Origin: STF1-184 sp050178795 | GTDB taxonomy: Bacteria; Bacillota; Clostridia; Christensenellales; UBA1242 | Reading direction: 5' to 3' | Length of the DNA stretch: 64,000 nucleotides | Assembly: GCA_050178795.1 (NCBI GenBank) | Contig: JBFXFT010000002.1 | Location: forward strand, 102,267 to 166,266 | Part shown: one piece after another, positions 51,608-60,149 of the stretch | Numbering within the stretch: the first letter of the stretch is position 1 | Layout: the number at the start of each line of letters is the position of its first letter | Position numbers and translations under genes: made by a program | The notes under the pieces: generated by a model | Told to the model about the DNA's origin: nothing | Seen by the model: the letters and a program-made list of their open reading frames with translations, nothing else | Database searches by the model: none

Positions 51608-51645
51608 AATAATTTGCAGGTCAATTACTTGCAAATTATTTTTTA
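51608..51645 (+). terminator. Terminator after ysxC
   Basis: An 11-bp stem AATAATTTGCA/TGCAAATTATT followed by T-rich sequence. Confidence 0.9.
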
Positions 51646-51682
51646 AAATGTAATAATTAAATTAGTTTTTAGGGAGTAAAAT

Positions 51683-52381
51683 ATGAAGATATACGCAATT
51701 AGCGACTTGCACTTAGGCAACGATGTAGACAAACCCATGCATATTTTTGGCGAGATTTGGCAAAATTATGTTGAAACAATAGTCGCTGACTGGAACAGCA
51801 AGGTTAAAGATGAAGACATTGTTTTAATAGCCGGCGATATAAGTTGGGCTATGAAACTAGATGAAGTAAAGACAGATTTAGACTTTATAGCATCACTTAA
51901 AGGCAAAAAAGTATTTATAAGAGGCAATCACGACTATTGGTGGAAAAGCCCTTCAAGCATAAGAAACATTTTAAAAGAAAATATGTATTTGATTCAAAAC
52001 GACAGCATAAAATTAGGTAGTTACGTATTTTGTGGCACTAGGGGCTGGATGGTGGCAGAATATAAGGGTCAATTAGCAGAGGAAGACGAAAAGATTTTTG
52101 CTAGGGAACTACTTAGATTGGAAATTAGCCTAAAAAGCGCACTAGAAAAAACATTAGAGGGAGATGCCTTAATAGCCCTAATCCATTACCCTCCATTTAA
52201 CAGTAAGTTTGAAGACAGTGAAATAACAAAATTGTTTGAAAAATATGGCGTTAAAAAAGTAATTTACGGTCATTTGCATGGAAAAGACGTAAAGTACAAA
52301 TTAGAGTATGAAAAAAATGGAATAACCTACTATTTGACGAGTTGCGATTTACTAGAGAACAGGTTAGTTGAAATATGTTAA
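51683..52381 (+). CDS. Calcineurin-like metallophosphoesterase
   Basis: A 232-residue cytoplasmic metallophosphoesterase. Metal motifs in order: SDLHLG (D-x-H, residues 7-12), AGDISWAM (GD), RGNHDYWW (GNHD, about 90-97), HYPPF and GHLHG near the C-terminus. The pattern with WW after GNHD and a C-terminal GHLHG is a conserved clostridial/bacillar subgroup; substrate unknown. AGGGAG ribosome site. A zinc-ribbon membrane gene follows after 21 bases. Confidence 0.88.
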   Translation: MKIYAISDLHLGNDVDKPMHIFGEIWQNYVETIVADWNSKVKDEDIVLIAGDISWAMKLDEVKTDLDFIASLKGKKVFIRGNHDYWWKSPSSIRNILKENMYLIQNDSIKLGSYVFCGTRGWMVAEYKGQLAEEDEKIFARELLRLEISLKSALEKTLEGDALIALIHYPPFNSKFEDSEITKLFEKYGVKKVIYGHLHGKDVKYKLEYEKNGITYYLTSCDLLENRLVEIC

Positions 52382-52402
52382 TTTTTATTTAGAGGTGATA
52401 TT

Positions 52403-52912
52403 ATGAAACAAAAAAAATGTGAAAGATGCGGTGGAACAGATTTTGAGTTTGTCGCTGAGGACCATTACGTAAAGTACGTAAAACCAAAGCCAGATCAAAA
52501 AATAGTAAAAGGCTTTATTGTAATGTTTTCGGCACTTTTAATTTTGCTAATTTATTTTATTAGCGGTATGAGTACTGACGAAATGGTACCATACATAGTC
52601 ATTGCGGTAATTTTATTGGTTGCAATAATTGCCTTAATAATGTCGCTATATAGAGGAGACAGAATAGTTTACAAAGAAAAACGCAAGACAGTTGCAATTT
52701 GCAAAAACTGTTGGCATAAAACACTAGTTGAGGACGAGGAAGAAGAAAGAGAAGTAGAAACAAATAAAATTTTCTTTGCCGACCTTCCATCTGCACCAGT
52801 TAAAAAGAGTGGCACTAAAGATAAAGACATAACAGAAATTTACCCAATTAGGCCTGTAACTAGTAGCGATGATGAGACAGACGAAAACAAAAAAGACGGC
52901 GATAGAAAATAG
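52403..52912 (+). CDS. Zinc-ribbon protein with two membrane helices
   Basis: A 169-residue protein. C6-x2-C9 (KCERCGG) at the N-terminus and C-x2-C (CKNCWHK, about 98-104) after the helices can form one zinc site; two membrane helices lie between (about 35-55 and 60-80). The C-terminus is acidic and disordered-looking. No family recognised. Good AGAGGTGA ribosome site. Confidence 0.6.
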   Translation: MKQKKCERCGGTDFEFVAEDHYVKYVKPKPDQKIVKGFIVMFSALLILLIYFISGMSTDEMVPYIVIAVILLVAIIALIMSLYRGDRIVYKEKRKTVAICKNCWHKTLVEDEEEEREVETNKIFFADLPSAPVKKSGTKDKDITEIYPIRPVTSSDDETDENKKDGDRK

Positions 52913-52937
52913 TTAAAACCCATTTGGTTTTTAAAAA

Positions 52938-52977
52938 TTAACCACTCAAAATTATTTATGATGAGTGGTTTTTTATT
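52938..52977 (+). terminator. Terminator before mraZ
   Basis: AACCACTCA/TGAGTGGTT stem with T6 tail. Confidence 0.9.
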
Positions 52978-53000
52978 GGCTAAATATAAAAAAAGAATAA

Positions 53001-53017
53001 AAAGTGGTCAAAAGTGG
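53001..53017 (+). promoter_or_regulatory. Two MraZ boxes
   Basis: AAAGTGG-TCA-AAAGTGG-TTG: direct repeats at a 10-base period, matching the AAAGTGK-N3 boxes described for MraZ in mycoplasmas and the GTGGG-N5 repeats elsewhere. They end one base before the -35 of mraZ. Confidence 0.8.
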
Positions 53018-53046
53018 TTGAAAAATATTGGCATATAGTATATAAT
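53018..53046 (+). promoter_or_regulatory. mraZ operon promoter
   Basis: TTGAAA, 17 bases, TATAAT, directly behind the MraZ boxes. Confidence 0.88.
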
Positions 53047-53072
53047 TAAATTACAAAGAAGAGGTGTAATTT

Positions 53073-53507
53073 ATGTTTGTAGGGGAATATAGACATCAAA
53101 TGGACGAAAAATTCCGTCTTCGTATGCCTGCTAAGTTCAAAAAACAACTTGGCAAGAACTTTGTTGTAACAAAGGGTACGAATGGTTGTTTGTTTGTGTT
53201 TTCGCACGCAGATATGAAAGCACACCTATTAGATAAATTAAATAATGTTTCCATATTTGACATAAACGCACAAAAACCATTAAGGGTTTTACTTTCGTCC
53301 GCTTTTGAAGTGGAGGAGGACAATCAAGGTCGCTTTTTAATAGATAAAGCACTTAGGGACTTTGCAAACCTTAAAAAAGATGTTGTTTTTATAGGCGTAG
53401 GCAATCATATTGAAGTTTGGAACATAAATCTATGGGAGAACTACCTAAACGCTGACGACTCAAATTTTGATGCGCTTATGGGTGGGCTAAAAGATTATGG
53501 AATTTAA
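53073..53507 (+). CDS. mraZ: Transcriptional regulator MraZ
   Basis: A 144-residue protein of two AbrB-like swapped hairpin domains. MFVGEYRHQMDEKFRLRMPAKFKKQLG opens the first and VEEDNQGRFLIDKALRDFANLKKDVVFIGVGNHIEVW the second; each has the D-x-(K/Q)-G-R DNA-binding pattern. It binds repeats at its own promoter and controls the division cluster. Ribosome site AAGAGGTG. The last codons overlap rsmH by 11 bases. Confidence 0.96.
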   Translation: MFVGEYRHQMDEKFRLRMPAKFKKQLGKNFVVTKGTNGCLFVFSHADMKAHLLDKLNNVSIFDINAQKPLRVLLSSAFEVEEDNQGRFLIDKALRDFANLKKDVVFIGVGNHIEVWNINLWENYLNADDSNFDALMGGLKDYGI

Positions 53508-54429
53508 ACATATACCAATTATGTTAAACGAATGTTTAGAAGGGTTAAACATAAAGCCAAGTGGCACCTATGTAGACTGTACCATTGGTGGTGCAGGACA
53601 CTCTAGCCAAATTTTAAAATTCTTAAAAAAAGGCACATTAATAGGCATAGATAAAGACAAAGAAGCAATAGAAACTAGCCGTAAACGCCTTAGTGAAATA
53701 TCAAACAATTTTATTTTAGCAAACGACGATTTTAAAAACTATAAGCAAATAATTGGCAATTTAGGCATAAAAAATGTAGACGGAATTTTAATTGACTTAG
53801 GCGTAAGTAGTTATCAAATTGACAACGCAGAGAGGGGTTTTAGTTACATAAAAGACGCAAAGTTAGATATGCGTATGAACTCTGAGCAAGCACTAAGTGC
53901 CTATGAAGTAGTAAATGAATATGAGCCAGCAAAACTAGTTAAAATACTTTTTGAGTATGGCGAAGAAAGTTTTGCAAAACAAATAGTAAGTAAAATTGTT
54001 GAGGCGAGAAAAATCGCACCAATCAATACAACTTTGGAACTGTCAAACATAATAGCAAGTGCAATACCTGCAAAGTTTAGGTTCAAAAATGGCAACCCAG
54101 CAAAAAAGACCTTTCAAGCGATAAGAATTGAGGTAAATGCAGAACTAACAAGGCTTGATACGGCAATAAAAGATATGGTTGAAAGTTTAAATAAAGGTGG
54201 AAGACTTGCAATAATAACTTTCCATAGTTTAGAGGACAGGATTGTAAAAAACGCTTTTAAAGAACTAGCGACCGATTGTATTTGCCCACCAGAATTTCCA
54301 GTTTGCGTATGTAATCATAAGGCGAGCATAAAATTAGTAAATAAAAAACCACTAATTCCGACTTCGGAAGAGACTTTAGAAAACTCTAGGAGCACAAGTG
54401 CAAAACTTAGAGTTGCAGAAAAAATATAA
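53497..54429 (+). CDS. rsmH: 16S rRNA m4C1402 methyltransferase RsmH
   Basis: A 310-residue SAM-dependent methyltransferase. HIPIMLNECLEGLNIKPSGTYVDCTIGGAGHS contains the SAM site, DGILIDLGVSSYQID the family motif, followed by FSYIKDAKLDMRMN and the C-terminal AIITFHSLEDRIVKNAFKE. A four-Cys stretch DCICPPEFPVCVC is present near 270. The start overlaps the end of mraZ; the universal mraZ-rsmH pair. Confidence 0.96.
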   Translation: MEFKHIPIMLNECLEGLNIKPSGTYVDCTIGGAGHSSQILKFLKKGTLIGIDKDKEAIETSRKRLSEISNNFILANDDFKNYKQIIGNLGIKNVDGILIDLGVSSYQIDNAERGFSYIKDAKLDMRMNSEQALSAYEVVNEYEPAKLVKILFEYGEESFAKQIVSKIVEARKIAPINTTLELSNIIASAIPAKFRFKNGNPAKKTFQAIRIEVNAELTRLDTAIKDMVESLNKGGRLAIITFHSLEDRIVKNAFKELATDCICPPEFPVCVCNHKASIKLVNKKPLIPTSEETLENSRSTSAKLRVAEKI

Positions 54430-54446
54430 TTTAAGGGGGAGCGTAT

Positions 54447-55205
54447 ATGGCTACCGATAAAGAAGTTTTAATAGAAAAAGAAGCGCCAAGTTTTAACTAT
54501 TTTAATGGAACAAACTTTTCTAAACTTGAAGCATCAACTAAACAACAAACCATTGCTAGCAACACTTTAAAGAGTACTTATGGCTCTTCTAAACTTGCCG
54601 ATATGTACGAAAGATATCAGGCCTACCAAGAATTAGAACCAGAAACTGCCGTTGAAGAGGAACTAGATGAGCCAAGTTTTGAAGAACAACCATTAGAAAA
54701 AACTGTCAATAAAAAATTTGGTGGAGACTTCAACTTTGAAAGACTAATTAAAGAAAAAACAGACTTTGACTCTCTTCAATCTGACGAAGTTTTTAAAGAG
54801 GAAGAGATTGAGGAAAGGGTAGAAAAGAAAAAGAGTTTTAGGGTAAATTTAAACAAACAATCAAAGGTTGGAATTTTCACTTATGCTTTTGTAGTGGTAC
54901 TACTTGGATTTTTACTTGTGTATAACGCTTTTGCAATAGGCAATGTCAATGCAAATATAAATGACCTAAACACAAATATTGCAAACGAACAAGTTAAAAT
55001 AGAACAAGTAATAAAAGACATAGGCAATATGACCGATGAAGACAATATAATTGATCTAGCGACGGATTTAAGTTTTAGCGAGGTGCCAATGGGCGACATT
55101 GTAAATGTAACCCTATATGAAAAACAAGCCTTGCCAACCTATGAAGTGCAAACCAACTGGTTTGATGCAATCTGTAAATTTTTTAGCGGATTATTTAAAG
55201 GTTAA
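54447..55205 (+). CDS. FtsL-like bitopic division protein
   Basis: A 252-residue protein placed where ftsL normally lies. It has a long acidic cytoplasmic part (1-145), one membrane helix (about 147-170, VGIFTYAFVVVLLGFLLVYNAFAIG), a short extracytoplasmic coiled coil (NVNANINDLNTNIANEQVKIEQVIKDIG), as in FtsL/DivIC, and an unusual extra C-terminal 50 residues ending FDAICKFFSGLFKG. Size is about twice that of FtsL, so the call rests on topology and location. GGGGGAG ribosome site. A terminator follows. Confidence 0.6.
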   Translation: MATDKEVLIEKEAPSFNYFNGTNFSKLEASTKQQTIASNTLKSTYGSSKLADMYERYQAYQELEPETAVEEELDEPSFEEQPLEKTVNKKFGGDFNFERLIKEKTDFDSLQSDEVFKEEEIEERVEKKKSFRVNLNKQSKVGIFTYAFVVVLLGFLLVYNAFAIGNVNANINDLNTNIANEQVKIEQVIKDIGNMTDEDNIIDLATDLSFSEVPMGDIVNVTLYEKQALPTYEVQTNWFDAICKFFSGLFKG

Positions 55206-55220
55206 CGCGAATTTAATCTA

Positions 55221-55257
55221 AAAGTAAGTAACTTTAAGGGGTTATTTACTTTTTTAT
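55221..55257 (+). terminator. Terminator after ftsL-like gene
   Basis: AAAGTAAGTAAC/GTTATTTACTTT hairpin with one bulge and T6 tail. Confidence 0.7.
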
Positions 55258-55287
55258 TATTATGGACTCATAAAGTTTAAATAGTGC

Positions 55288-55317
55288 TTGCAACATTGAA
55301 GCAAAAAATGATAAAAT
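55288..55317 (+). promoter_or_regulatory. ftsQ promoter
   Basis: TTGCAA, 18 bases, TAAAAT, 33 bases before the gene. Confidence 0.65.
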
Positions 55318-55350
55318 ACCTATATTAAAAAACCGAGAAGGGACAACACA

Positions 55351-56136
55351 GTGAAAAAAAGAGGCATAATAATTTTAATAAGCATGGTTTCGTTTGTGGC
55401 ACTTATGGCTATAATATCCAATGTCTTTTTTTCGCTTAGATACGTCACTGTTGACTTTTTAAGTACAACCGATGTATTAGATAATAAGGAACAAACAATA
55501 ATAAATTCTGCCGACTTTGACTACGGCGAGAGCATATTTTTTATAGAGAGAGAGGAATATATTGATAAACTTGAACTTAATAATCCTTATCTTGAGGTTA
55601 TAAGTTTAGAGGTTATTTTTCCAAACAGAGTAATCATTCACGCTATTGAACGCAATGAGTTTTTTGCTTTTGCGTTGAGCGATAGCACTTACGCTATTTG
55701 TGACAACGAATTAAAGGTTTTAAAAATAGTAAGCACTTTTGAAAATAGTACCGAAAATGCTATGCTTGTAGACAATTCCGCACTTACTATTGACGTTACA
55801 AACGCAGTACTGGGAACGACTTTAAATATTCCAGAAAGTTATGCCAACATAATTAAAAATTTTGCCACCTCAGCAGAGGAGTGGGACTCTAACCTTGCAA
55901 ACCTTCGAGGAAATGTTACAGGAATTGAATTAAACTATGAAAGGGACAATCAACTGCTTATTTCTATGAGACAAGGAGTTCAAATTATAGTAAAAGATTC
56001 TAACGAAAATTTGAGCGATAAATTGCAACTTGCATTTAGCGTTTATGACAGCAACCCAACTTATAGAGAGGGCGGAATAATTCAAATTATTGAGGAACTT
56101 ACAGGCGAAATTGTGGCAAGTTACTACAATGAATAA
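55351..56136 (+). CDS. ftsQ: Cell division protein FtsQ/DivIB
   Basis: A 261-residue bitopic protein: short basic N-terminus, one membrane helix (about 6-28), a POTRA domain (about 30-100, RYVTVDFLSTTDVLDNKEQTIINSADFDYGESIFFIEREEYIDKL, NPYLEVISLEVIFPNRVIIHAIER), then the beta-domain with YAICDNELKVL. It bridges FtsL/FtsB and the septal synthase. GTG start behind GAGAAGGGA. It has its own promoter within the cluster. Confidence 0.88.
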   Translation: MKKRGIIILISMVSFVALMAIISNVFFSLRYVTVDFLSTTDVLDNKEQTIINSADFDYGESIFFIEREEYIDKLELNNPYLEVISLEVIFPNRVIIHAIERNEFFAFALSDSTYAICDNELKVLKIVSTFENSTENAMLVDNSALTIDVTNAVLGTTLNIPESYANIIKNFATSAEEWDSNLANLRGNVTGIELNYERDNQLLISMRQGVQIIVKDSNENLSDKLQLAFSVYDSNPTYREGGIIQIIEELTGEIVASYYNE

Positions 56137-56247
56137 AAATAATAAAAATTGTATAAATAATCAATAAAACTGCTTTTTAGGAATAAATATTAGACAAAAT
56201 TGTAAAAAATATCTTTTTTATTTTTTTATCTAATTTGCTTTAAAAAA

Positions 56248-56276
56248 TTGACATTACAGCCATTTTTAGGTATAAT
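56248..56276 (+). promoter_or_regulatory. ftsAZ promoter, full consensus
   Basis: TTGACA, 17 bases, TATAAT: a perfect sigma-A consensus, giving a leader of about 58 nt. Confidence 0.92.
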
Positions 56277-56340
56277 TGTTTATAGTAATGTATAAATATG
56301 CATCATTTTATGGTTCTAGATACAAAATTGGAGAAAAATA

Positions 56341-57513
56341 ATGGCTAAAACTGAAGTTGCAATTTTAGATTTTGGTTCATCCAAAATTACCGTCTTAATA
56401 GCCGAAAGGGGCATAAACAATACCTTTAATATTAAGGGTAGGGGCGAGAGCGAATATTATGGATTTGCCGAGGGCGAATTTTTTGATACTAAAGAGCTTG
56501 AACTTGCAATGGGACTTGCAATTAATAATGCAATCTCAAACTCTGGCACAAAAATTAAAAAGATTTATGTTGGCGTGCCTGCTGAGTTTTGCTATTTGGA
56601 AACAAAAGAAGTTAGCCAAGCCTATGGCAATAAAAAGCGCATAAATGATGACGACATATATAACTTGTTTGACATGGCAGACAACTATTATGAAAATAAA
56701 ACTCACACGGTTATCAACCGTTCACCAATTTACTTTATTTTGGACGACAACAGGAAAATTATTGACCCTAACGGTATAGTTACAACTAAATTATCTGCAA
56801 AGGTTAGTTTCATACTAGCAGAAAATAAATTTATTGACCTGATTGACGACATTATGGAAAAATTGAGTATTCCAAAAGCCGAGTACATATCTAGCCCACT
56901 TGCTGAAAGTTTGTACTTACTTGAACCAGAAACTAGGGACAAGTTGGCAATTTTGGTGGACTGCGGTCACATAACCACAAGCGTTGCACTGTCAAGCGGA
57001 GATGGACTTTTAAGTTTAAGTGCTTTCTCTATTGGTGGAGGACACATAACTGGCGACTTGAACCAATGTTTAAATTTGAGTTTTGCAGATGCGGAAGGTT
57101 TAAAACGCAAAGTTGTACTTAGTTTAGACGCTAGCGACGATGACTTTTATGAGACTAATGTGAAAGGAATTATTACTCCTATTCCTGCAAAAATGGTAAA
57201 CGAAATTGTTGAAAGCAGACTAGATATGATCGCTAGCACAATTAATAAAATACTAAACGCTACTGGTTACACTTATCCTGACTATTTACCAGTTTACTTA
57301 ACTGGTGGGGGACTAAGTTACCTAAAGGGCGGCAAAGACTATTTAAGCAAGGTTATGGGTAGAAACATTGAAATTATTGTTCCACCTATTCCACAACTTA
57401 ATAGACCACACTATTCTTCGGCTCTAGGTCTACTTGACTTAGCACTAAAAGAAGAAGAAAGTATGAAGAAAAACATATTCCAATTAATTTTAGAAAAAAT
57501 AAGAAATAGATAA
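56341..57513 (+). CDS. ftsA: Cell division protein FtsA
   Basis: A 390-residue actin-like ATPase that anchors FtsZ to the membrane. ATP site ILDFGSSKITVLIAE, the ILVDCGHITTSVAL phosphate-2 loop, GGGHITGDL, and the adenosine motif VYLTGGGLSYLKG are present. The C-terminal amphipathic membrane helix fits KKNIFQLILEKIRNR. ftsZ follows after 26 bases. Confidence 0.95.
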   Translation: MAKTEVAILDFGSSKITVLIAERGINNTFNIKGRGESEYYGFAEGEFFDTKELELAMGLAINNAISNSGTKIKKIYVGVPAEFCYLETKEVSQAYGNKKRINDDDIYNLFDMADNYYENKTHTVINRSPIYFILDDNRKIIDPNGIVTTKLSAKVSFILAENKFIDLIDDIMEKLSIPKAEYISSPLAESLYLLEPETRDKLAILVDCGHITTSVALSSGDGLLSLSAFSIGGGHITGDLNQCLNLSFADAEGLKRKVVLSLDASDDDFYETNVKGIITPIPAKMVNEIVESRLDMIASTINKILNATGYTYPDYLPVYLTGGGLSYLKGGKDYLSKVMGRNIEIIVPPIPQLNRPHYSSALGLLDLALKEEESMKKNIFQLILEKIRNR

Positions 57514-57539
57514 AAAGTTATATTGCGGAGGATTAACAA

Positions 57540-58742
57540 ATGTATAACAATCAAGCAGAAAGTCAAATTGCCAAAATAAAGGTTATTGGCGTAGGTGGAG
57601 GCGGTAATAATGCTGTTAACAGAATGATAGCAGGCAATATTACAAGCGCGCAATTTGTTGCCATCAATACCGATAAACAAGCTCTTTTAATGAGTAACGC
57701 AGAGGAAAGAGTACAAATTGGTGAAAAACTAACAAAAGGACTTGGTGCAGGTGCTGACCCTAACATAGGTTTAAAAGCAGCTGAAGAAAGTAAGGCAGAC
57801 ATAGCCGAAATATTAAAGGGTGCCGACCTAGTGTTTATTACTGCTGGTATGGGAGGCGGAACTGGTACTGGTGCTGCCCCTGTAATTGCACAAATGGCTA
57901 AGGAAATGGGTATTTTAACAGTTGCTGTTGTAACTAAACCTTTCGCTTTTGAGGGTCGTGTTCGTATGCAAAACGCAGAACAAGGCATGGAAAACCTTAA
58001 AAAACATGTTGATACTTTAGTTGTTATTCCTAACGACAAACTATTGAAGATTGTTCCAAAGGGCACTTCAATCGTTGAGGCATTTAGGCATGCAGACGAT
58101 GTACTTCGTCAAGGTATTCAAGGCATAAGTGACCTTATTGTTAATCCATCATTAATCAACTTAGACTTTGCCGATGTTAAAACCATTATGAAAAACAAAG
58201 GTTTTGCACACATGGGTATTGGTAAGTCAAAAGGCGAGAACAAAACTCACGAAGCAGTTAGAAGCGCAGTGTATAGCCCACTTCTTGAAACTAAAATTGA
58301 GGGCGCAACTGGTGTACTTTTAAACATTAAAGGTGGACTTGATTTACCACTTGATGAAGTTTATGAAGCCGCTGAACTTGTAAGAGAAGTAGTAGACCCA
58401 GATTGTAACATTATATTTGGTGCTGCTATTGATGAAAATATGGACGAGGAAGTTGAAATTACAATTATTGCTACTGGTTTTAATGGGAGTACTTTTGACA
58501 AACCAAAAGAACACCCTGCCGAGCCAAAGCAAGAGACAGTAAAAGACAAATATGAAAAGTTTTTAAACACTCAACTTCAAGGCGTAAATAGTAATAGTGG
58601 ACTAAATAACAGAGTTGAAAACGCTTCTCATAATGACTTATACGAAAAGGAACAAGAGGCAGTAAGACCTACAACTAGTACTGCAAGGGTTAGAGTTGAA
58701 GACTCAGACATTCCTCCATTCTTACGCAAAATAAGAAAGTAA
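57540..58742 (+). CDS. ftsZ: Cell division protein FtsZ
   Basis: A 400-residue tubulin-like GTPase forming the Z-ring. VIGVGGGGNNAVNRM, the tubulin signature GGGTGTGAAPVIA (about 103-115), the T7 loop NLDFADVKTIM, a disordered linker, and the C-terminal peptide DIPPFLRKIRK that binds FtsA, SepF and others. GCGGAGGA ribosome site. Last gene of the cluster. Confidence 0.98.
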   Translation: MYNNQAESQIAKIKVIGVGGGGNNAVNRMIAGNITSAQFVAINTDKQALLMSNAEERVQIGEKLTKGLGAGADPNIGLKAAEESKADIAEILKGADLVFITAGMGGGTGTGAAPVIAQMAKEMGILTVAVVTKPFAFEGRVRMQNAEQGMENLKKHVDTLVVIPNDKLLKIVPKGTSIVEAFRHADDVLRQGIQGISDLIVNPSLINLDFADVKTIMKNKGFAHMGIGKSKGENKTHEAVRSAVYSPLLETKIEGATGVLLNIKGGLDLPLDEVYEAAELVREVVDPDCNIIFGAAIDENMDEEVEITIIATGFNGSTFDKPKEHPAEPKQETVKDKYEKFLNTQLQGVNSNSGLNNRVENASHNDLYEKEQEAVRPTTSTARVRVEDSDIPPFLRKIRK

Positions 58743-58752
58743 ATAAAAAACT

Positions 58753-58784
58753 AAAAGACTTAAAGCAATTTAAGTCTTTTTTTA
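58753..58784 (+). terminator. Terminator after ftsZ
   Basis: AAAAGACTTAAA/TTTAAGTCTTTT stem with T7 tail. Confidence 0.92.
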
Positions 58785-58814
58785 TGTCCTGCAATATTAA
58801 TTTAAAGCGCCATA

Positions 58815-58843
58815 TTGACATTTTATTATTAGAATTATATAAT
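58815..58843 (+). promoter_or_regulatory. Ankyrin gene promoter, full consensus
   Basis: TTGACA, 17 bases, TATAAT. The transcript should begin near 58850, which excludes the ATG at 58848 as start. Confidence 0.9.
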
Positions 58844-58862
58844 TAATATGTATGGAGAAAAT

Positions 58863-59468
58863 ATGGAACAAGTAAATTACGATATAAGAAATAGAGCAAA
58901 TAAATTTTATGAAGTGTATGGTTACAATGAGAACTTTGAAACATTAATTTATAAGGCTTTTAAACCAGAAGAACAAAAAGAAGCCTTTGAAAATTTGTTT
59001 TTGTTTGCTTGTCTAGAAAGCAACTTAAATGTTATGCAATATTTAGTTTTGAAAGAGAAAGTAAATGTTAATTTTGTGGACGAATTTGGTAGAACACCCC
59101 TAATGCTTAGCAGAACTTATGTTGTTGATAAATTCTTGATAGATAGAGGTGCAAGGGTGAATGCTGTTGATATTCACAAACAATGTGCTTTAATGTATCG
59201 TAAAAGCGCCAAGAGCGTGGAACTTTTAATTAAAAATGGTGCTGACCTAAATTTAAAGACTTTAGATGGTCAAACGCCAATATTTTTTGTAACGAGTTAT
59301 GAAAGTTTTAAACTTATGGCGGATAATGGCGCCGACCTTTTTGTAAAAGATAAAAATGGCAACAATTTTATGCCATACATCAAAGTTTCCGCTGATGATA
59401 AGGTCAAAATACAGTCTTTTATGGACTTAATGGAAGAGCCAAAGGGCGAAACCACGTATGTCGCTTAA
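58863..59468 (+). CDS. Ankyrin-repeat protein
   Basis: A 201-residue soluble protein with about four ankyrin repeats between residues 40 and 175 (LFACLESNLNVMQYLVLKEKVNVNFVDEFGRTPLML; FLIDRGARVNAVDIHKQCALM; LLIKNGADLNLKTLDGQTPIFF; MADNGADLFVKDKNGNNFMPYI). Such repeats bind proteins; partner unknown. Start ATG 58863 follows GGAG at 5 bases and lies downstream of the predicted transcript start, giving a very short leader. Monocistronic. Confidence 0.85.
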   Translation: MEQVNYDIRNRANKFYEVYGYNENFETLIYKAFKPEEQKEAFENLFLFACLESNLNVMQYLVLKEKVNVNFVDEFGRTPLMLSRTYVVDKFLIDRGARVNAVDIHKQCALMYRKSAKSVELLIKNGADLNLKTLDGQTPIFFVTSYESFKLMADNGADLFVKDKNGNNFMPYIKVSADDKVKIQSFMDLMEEPKGETTYVA

Positions 59469-59482
59469 ACTTGATATATATT

Positions 59483-59515
59483 AAAGGGTAAATCATAATT
59501 GGTTTACCTTTTTTA
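59483..59515 (+). terminator. Terminator after ankyrin gene
   Basis: AAAGGGTAAA/TTTACCTTT stem and T tail. Confidence 0.85.
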
Positions 59516-59526
59516 TTGCTGTTTTA

Positions 59527-59555
59527 TTTACATTTAATATTTATTATAGTATAAT
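59527..59555 (+). promoter_or_regulatory. nrdR promoter
   Basis: TTTACA, 17 bases, TATAAT; 22 bases before the ATG. Confidence 0.8.
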
Positions 59556-59577
59556 TGCAAGCGTTGAGAGGTTTTTT

Positions 59578-60021
59578 ATGAAGTGTATTTATTGTGGAAG
59601 TGAAGACAGCAAGGTTGTAGATTCTAGAAATGCTACGGAGACAAACGCCATAAGAAGAAGGCGTGAATGTTTAAGTTGTGGCAAGCGTTTTACAACTTAT
59701 GAAGTTATTGAAACCACACCAATTTTGGTGGTTAAATCAAACGGTAACAGGGAGCCTTTTAATAGGGAAAAAATAAAGACAGGCATAATAAAGGCGTGTG
59801 AAAAAAGACCAGTAACCTTTGAACAAATAGAAAAAATGACAAGCGATATAGAAAAGCAAATATATAACACCTTTAAAAAGGAAATAATGACAAAAGAAAT
59901 TGGCGAAATGGTTATGTCAAGACTAAAAGAACTAGACCAAATAGCCTATGTTAGGTTTGCATCTGTTTATAGACAATTTACGGATGTAACCAACTTTAAA
60001 AAGTTATTAGAAGAGTTATAA
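59578..60021 (+). CDS. nrdR: Transcriptional repressor NrdR
   Basis: A 147-residue repressor of ribonucleotide reductase genes. N-terminal zinc ribbon MKCIYCGSEDSKVVDSRNATETNAIRRRRECLSCGKRFTTYE with C3, C6, C31 and C34, then an ATP-cone (about 48-138, LVVKSNGNREPFNREKIKTGIIKACEKRPV) that senses ATP/dATP. Its boxes are found before nrdD at 18.7 kb. Own promoter and terminator. Confidence 0.97.
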   Translation: MKCIYCGSEDSKVVDSRNATETNAIRRRRECLSCGKRFTTYEVIETTPILVVKSNGNREPFNREKIKTGIIKACEKRPVTFEQIEKMTSDIEKQIYNTFKKEIMTKEIGEMVMSRLKELDQIAYVRFASVYRQFTDVTNFKKLLEEL

Positions 60022-60025
60022 AATA

Positions 60026-60053
60026 AAAGCACTCTTATTGTGAGTGTTTTTTA
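60026..60053 (+). terminator. Terminator after nrdR
   Basis: AAAGCACTC/GAGTGTTTT stem with T6 tail. Confidence 0.85.
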
Positions 60054-60097
60054 TTGAAGTTAGGGCATATTAAAGCCGTTTTGTGTGCTTTTGTGTG

Positions 60098-60126
60098 TTG
60101 CTAAAAACATTTATATATGTTAAAAT
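60098..60126 (+). promoter_or_regulatory. der-plsY promoter
   Basis: TTGCTA, 17 bases, TAAAAT with TGT before the -10. Confidence 0.7.
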
Positions 60127-60149
60127 TAATTTAATTAGAGGAGATTTTA

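Noticed and set aside
57563..58066. 167-residue minus-strand frame opposite ftsZ
   Set aside because: Shadow frame, typical of conserved genes with biased codons.
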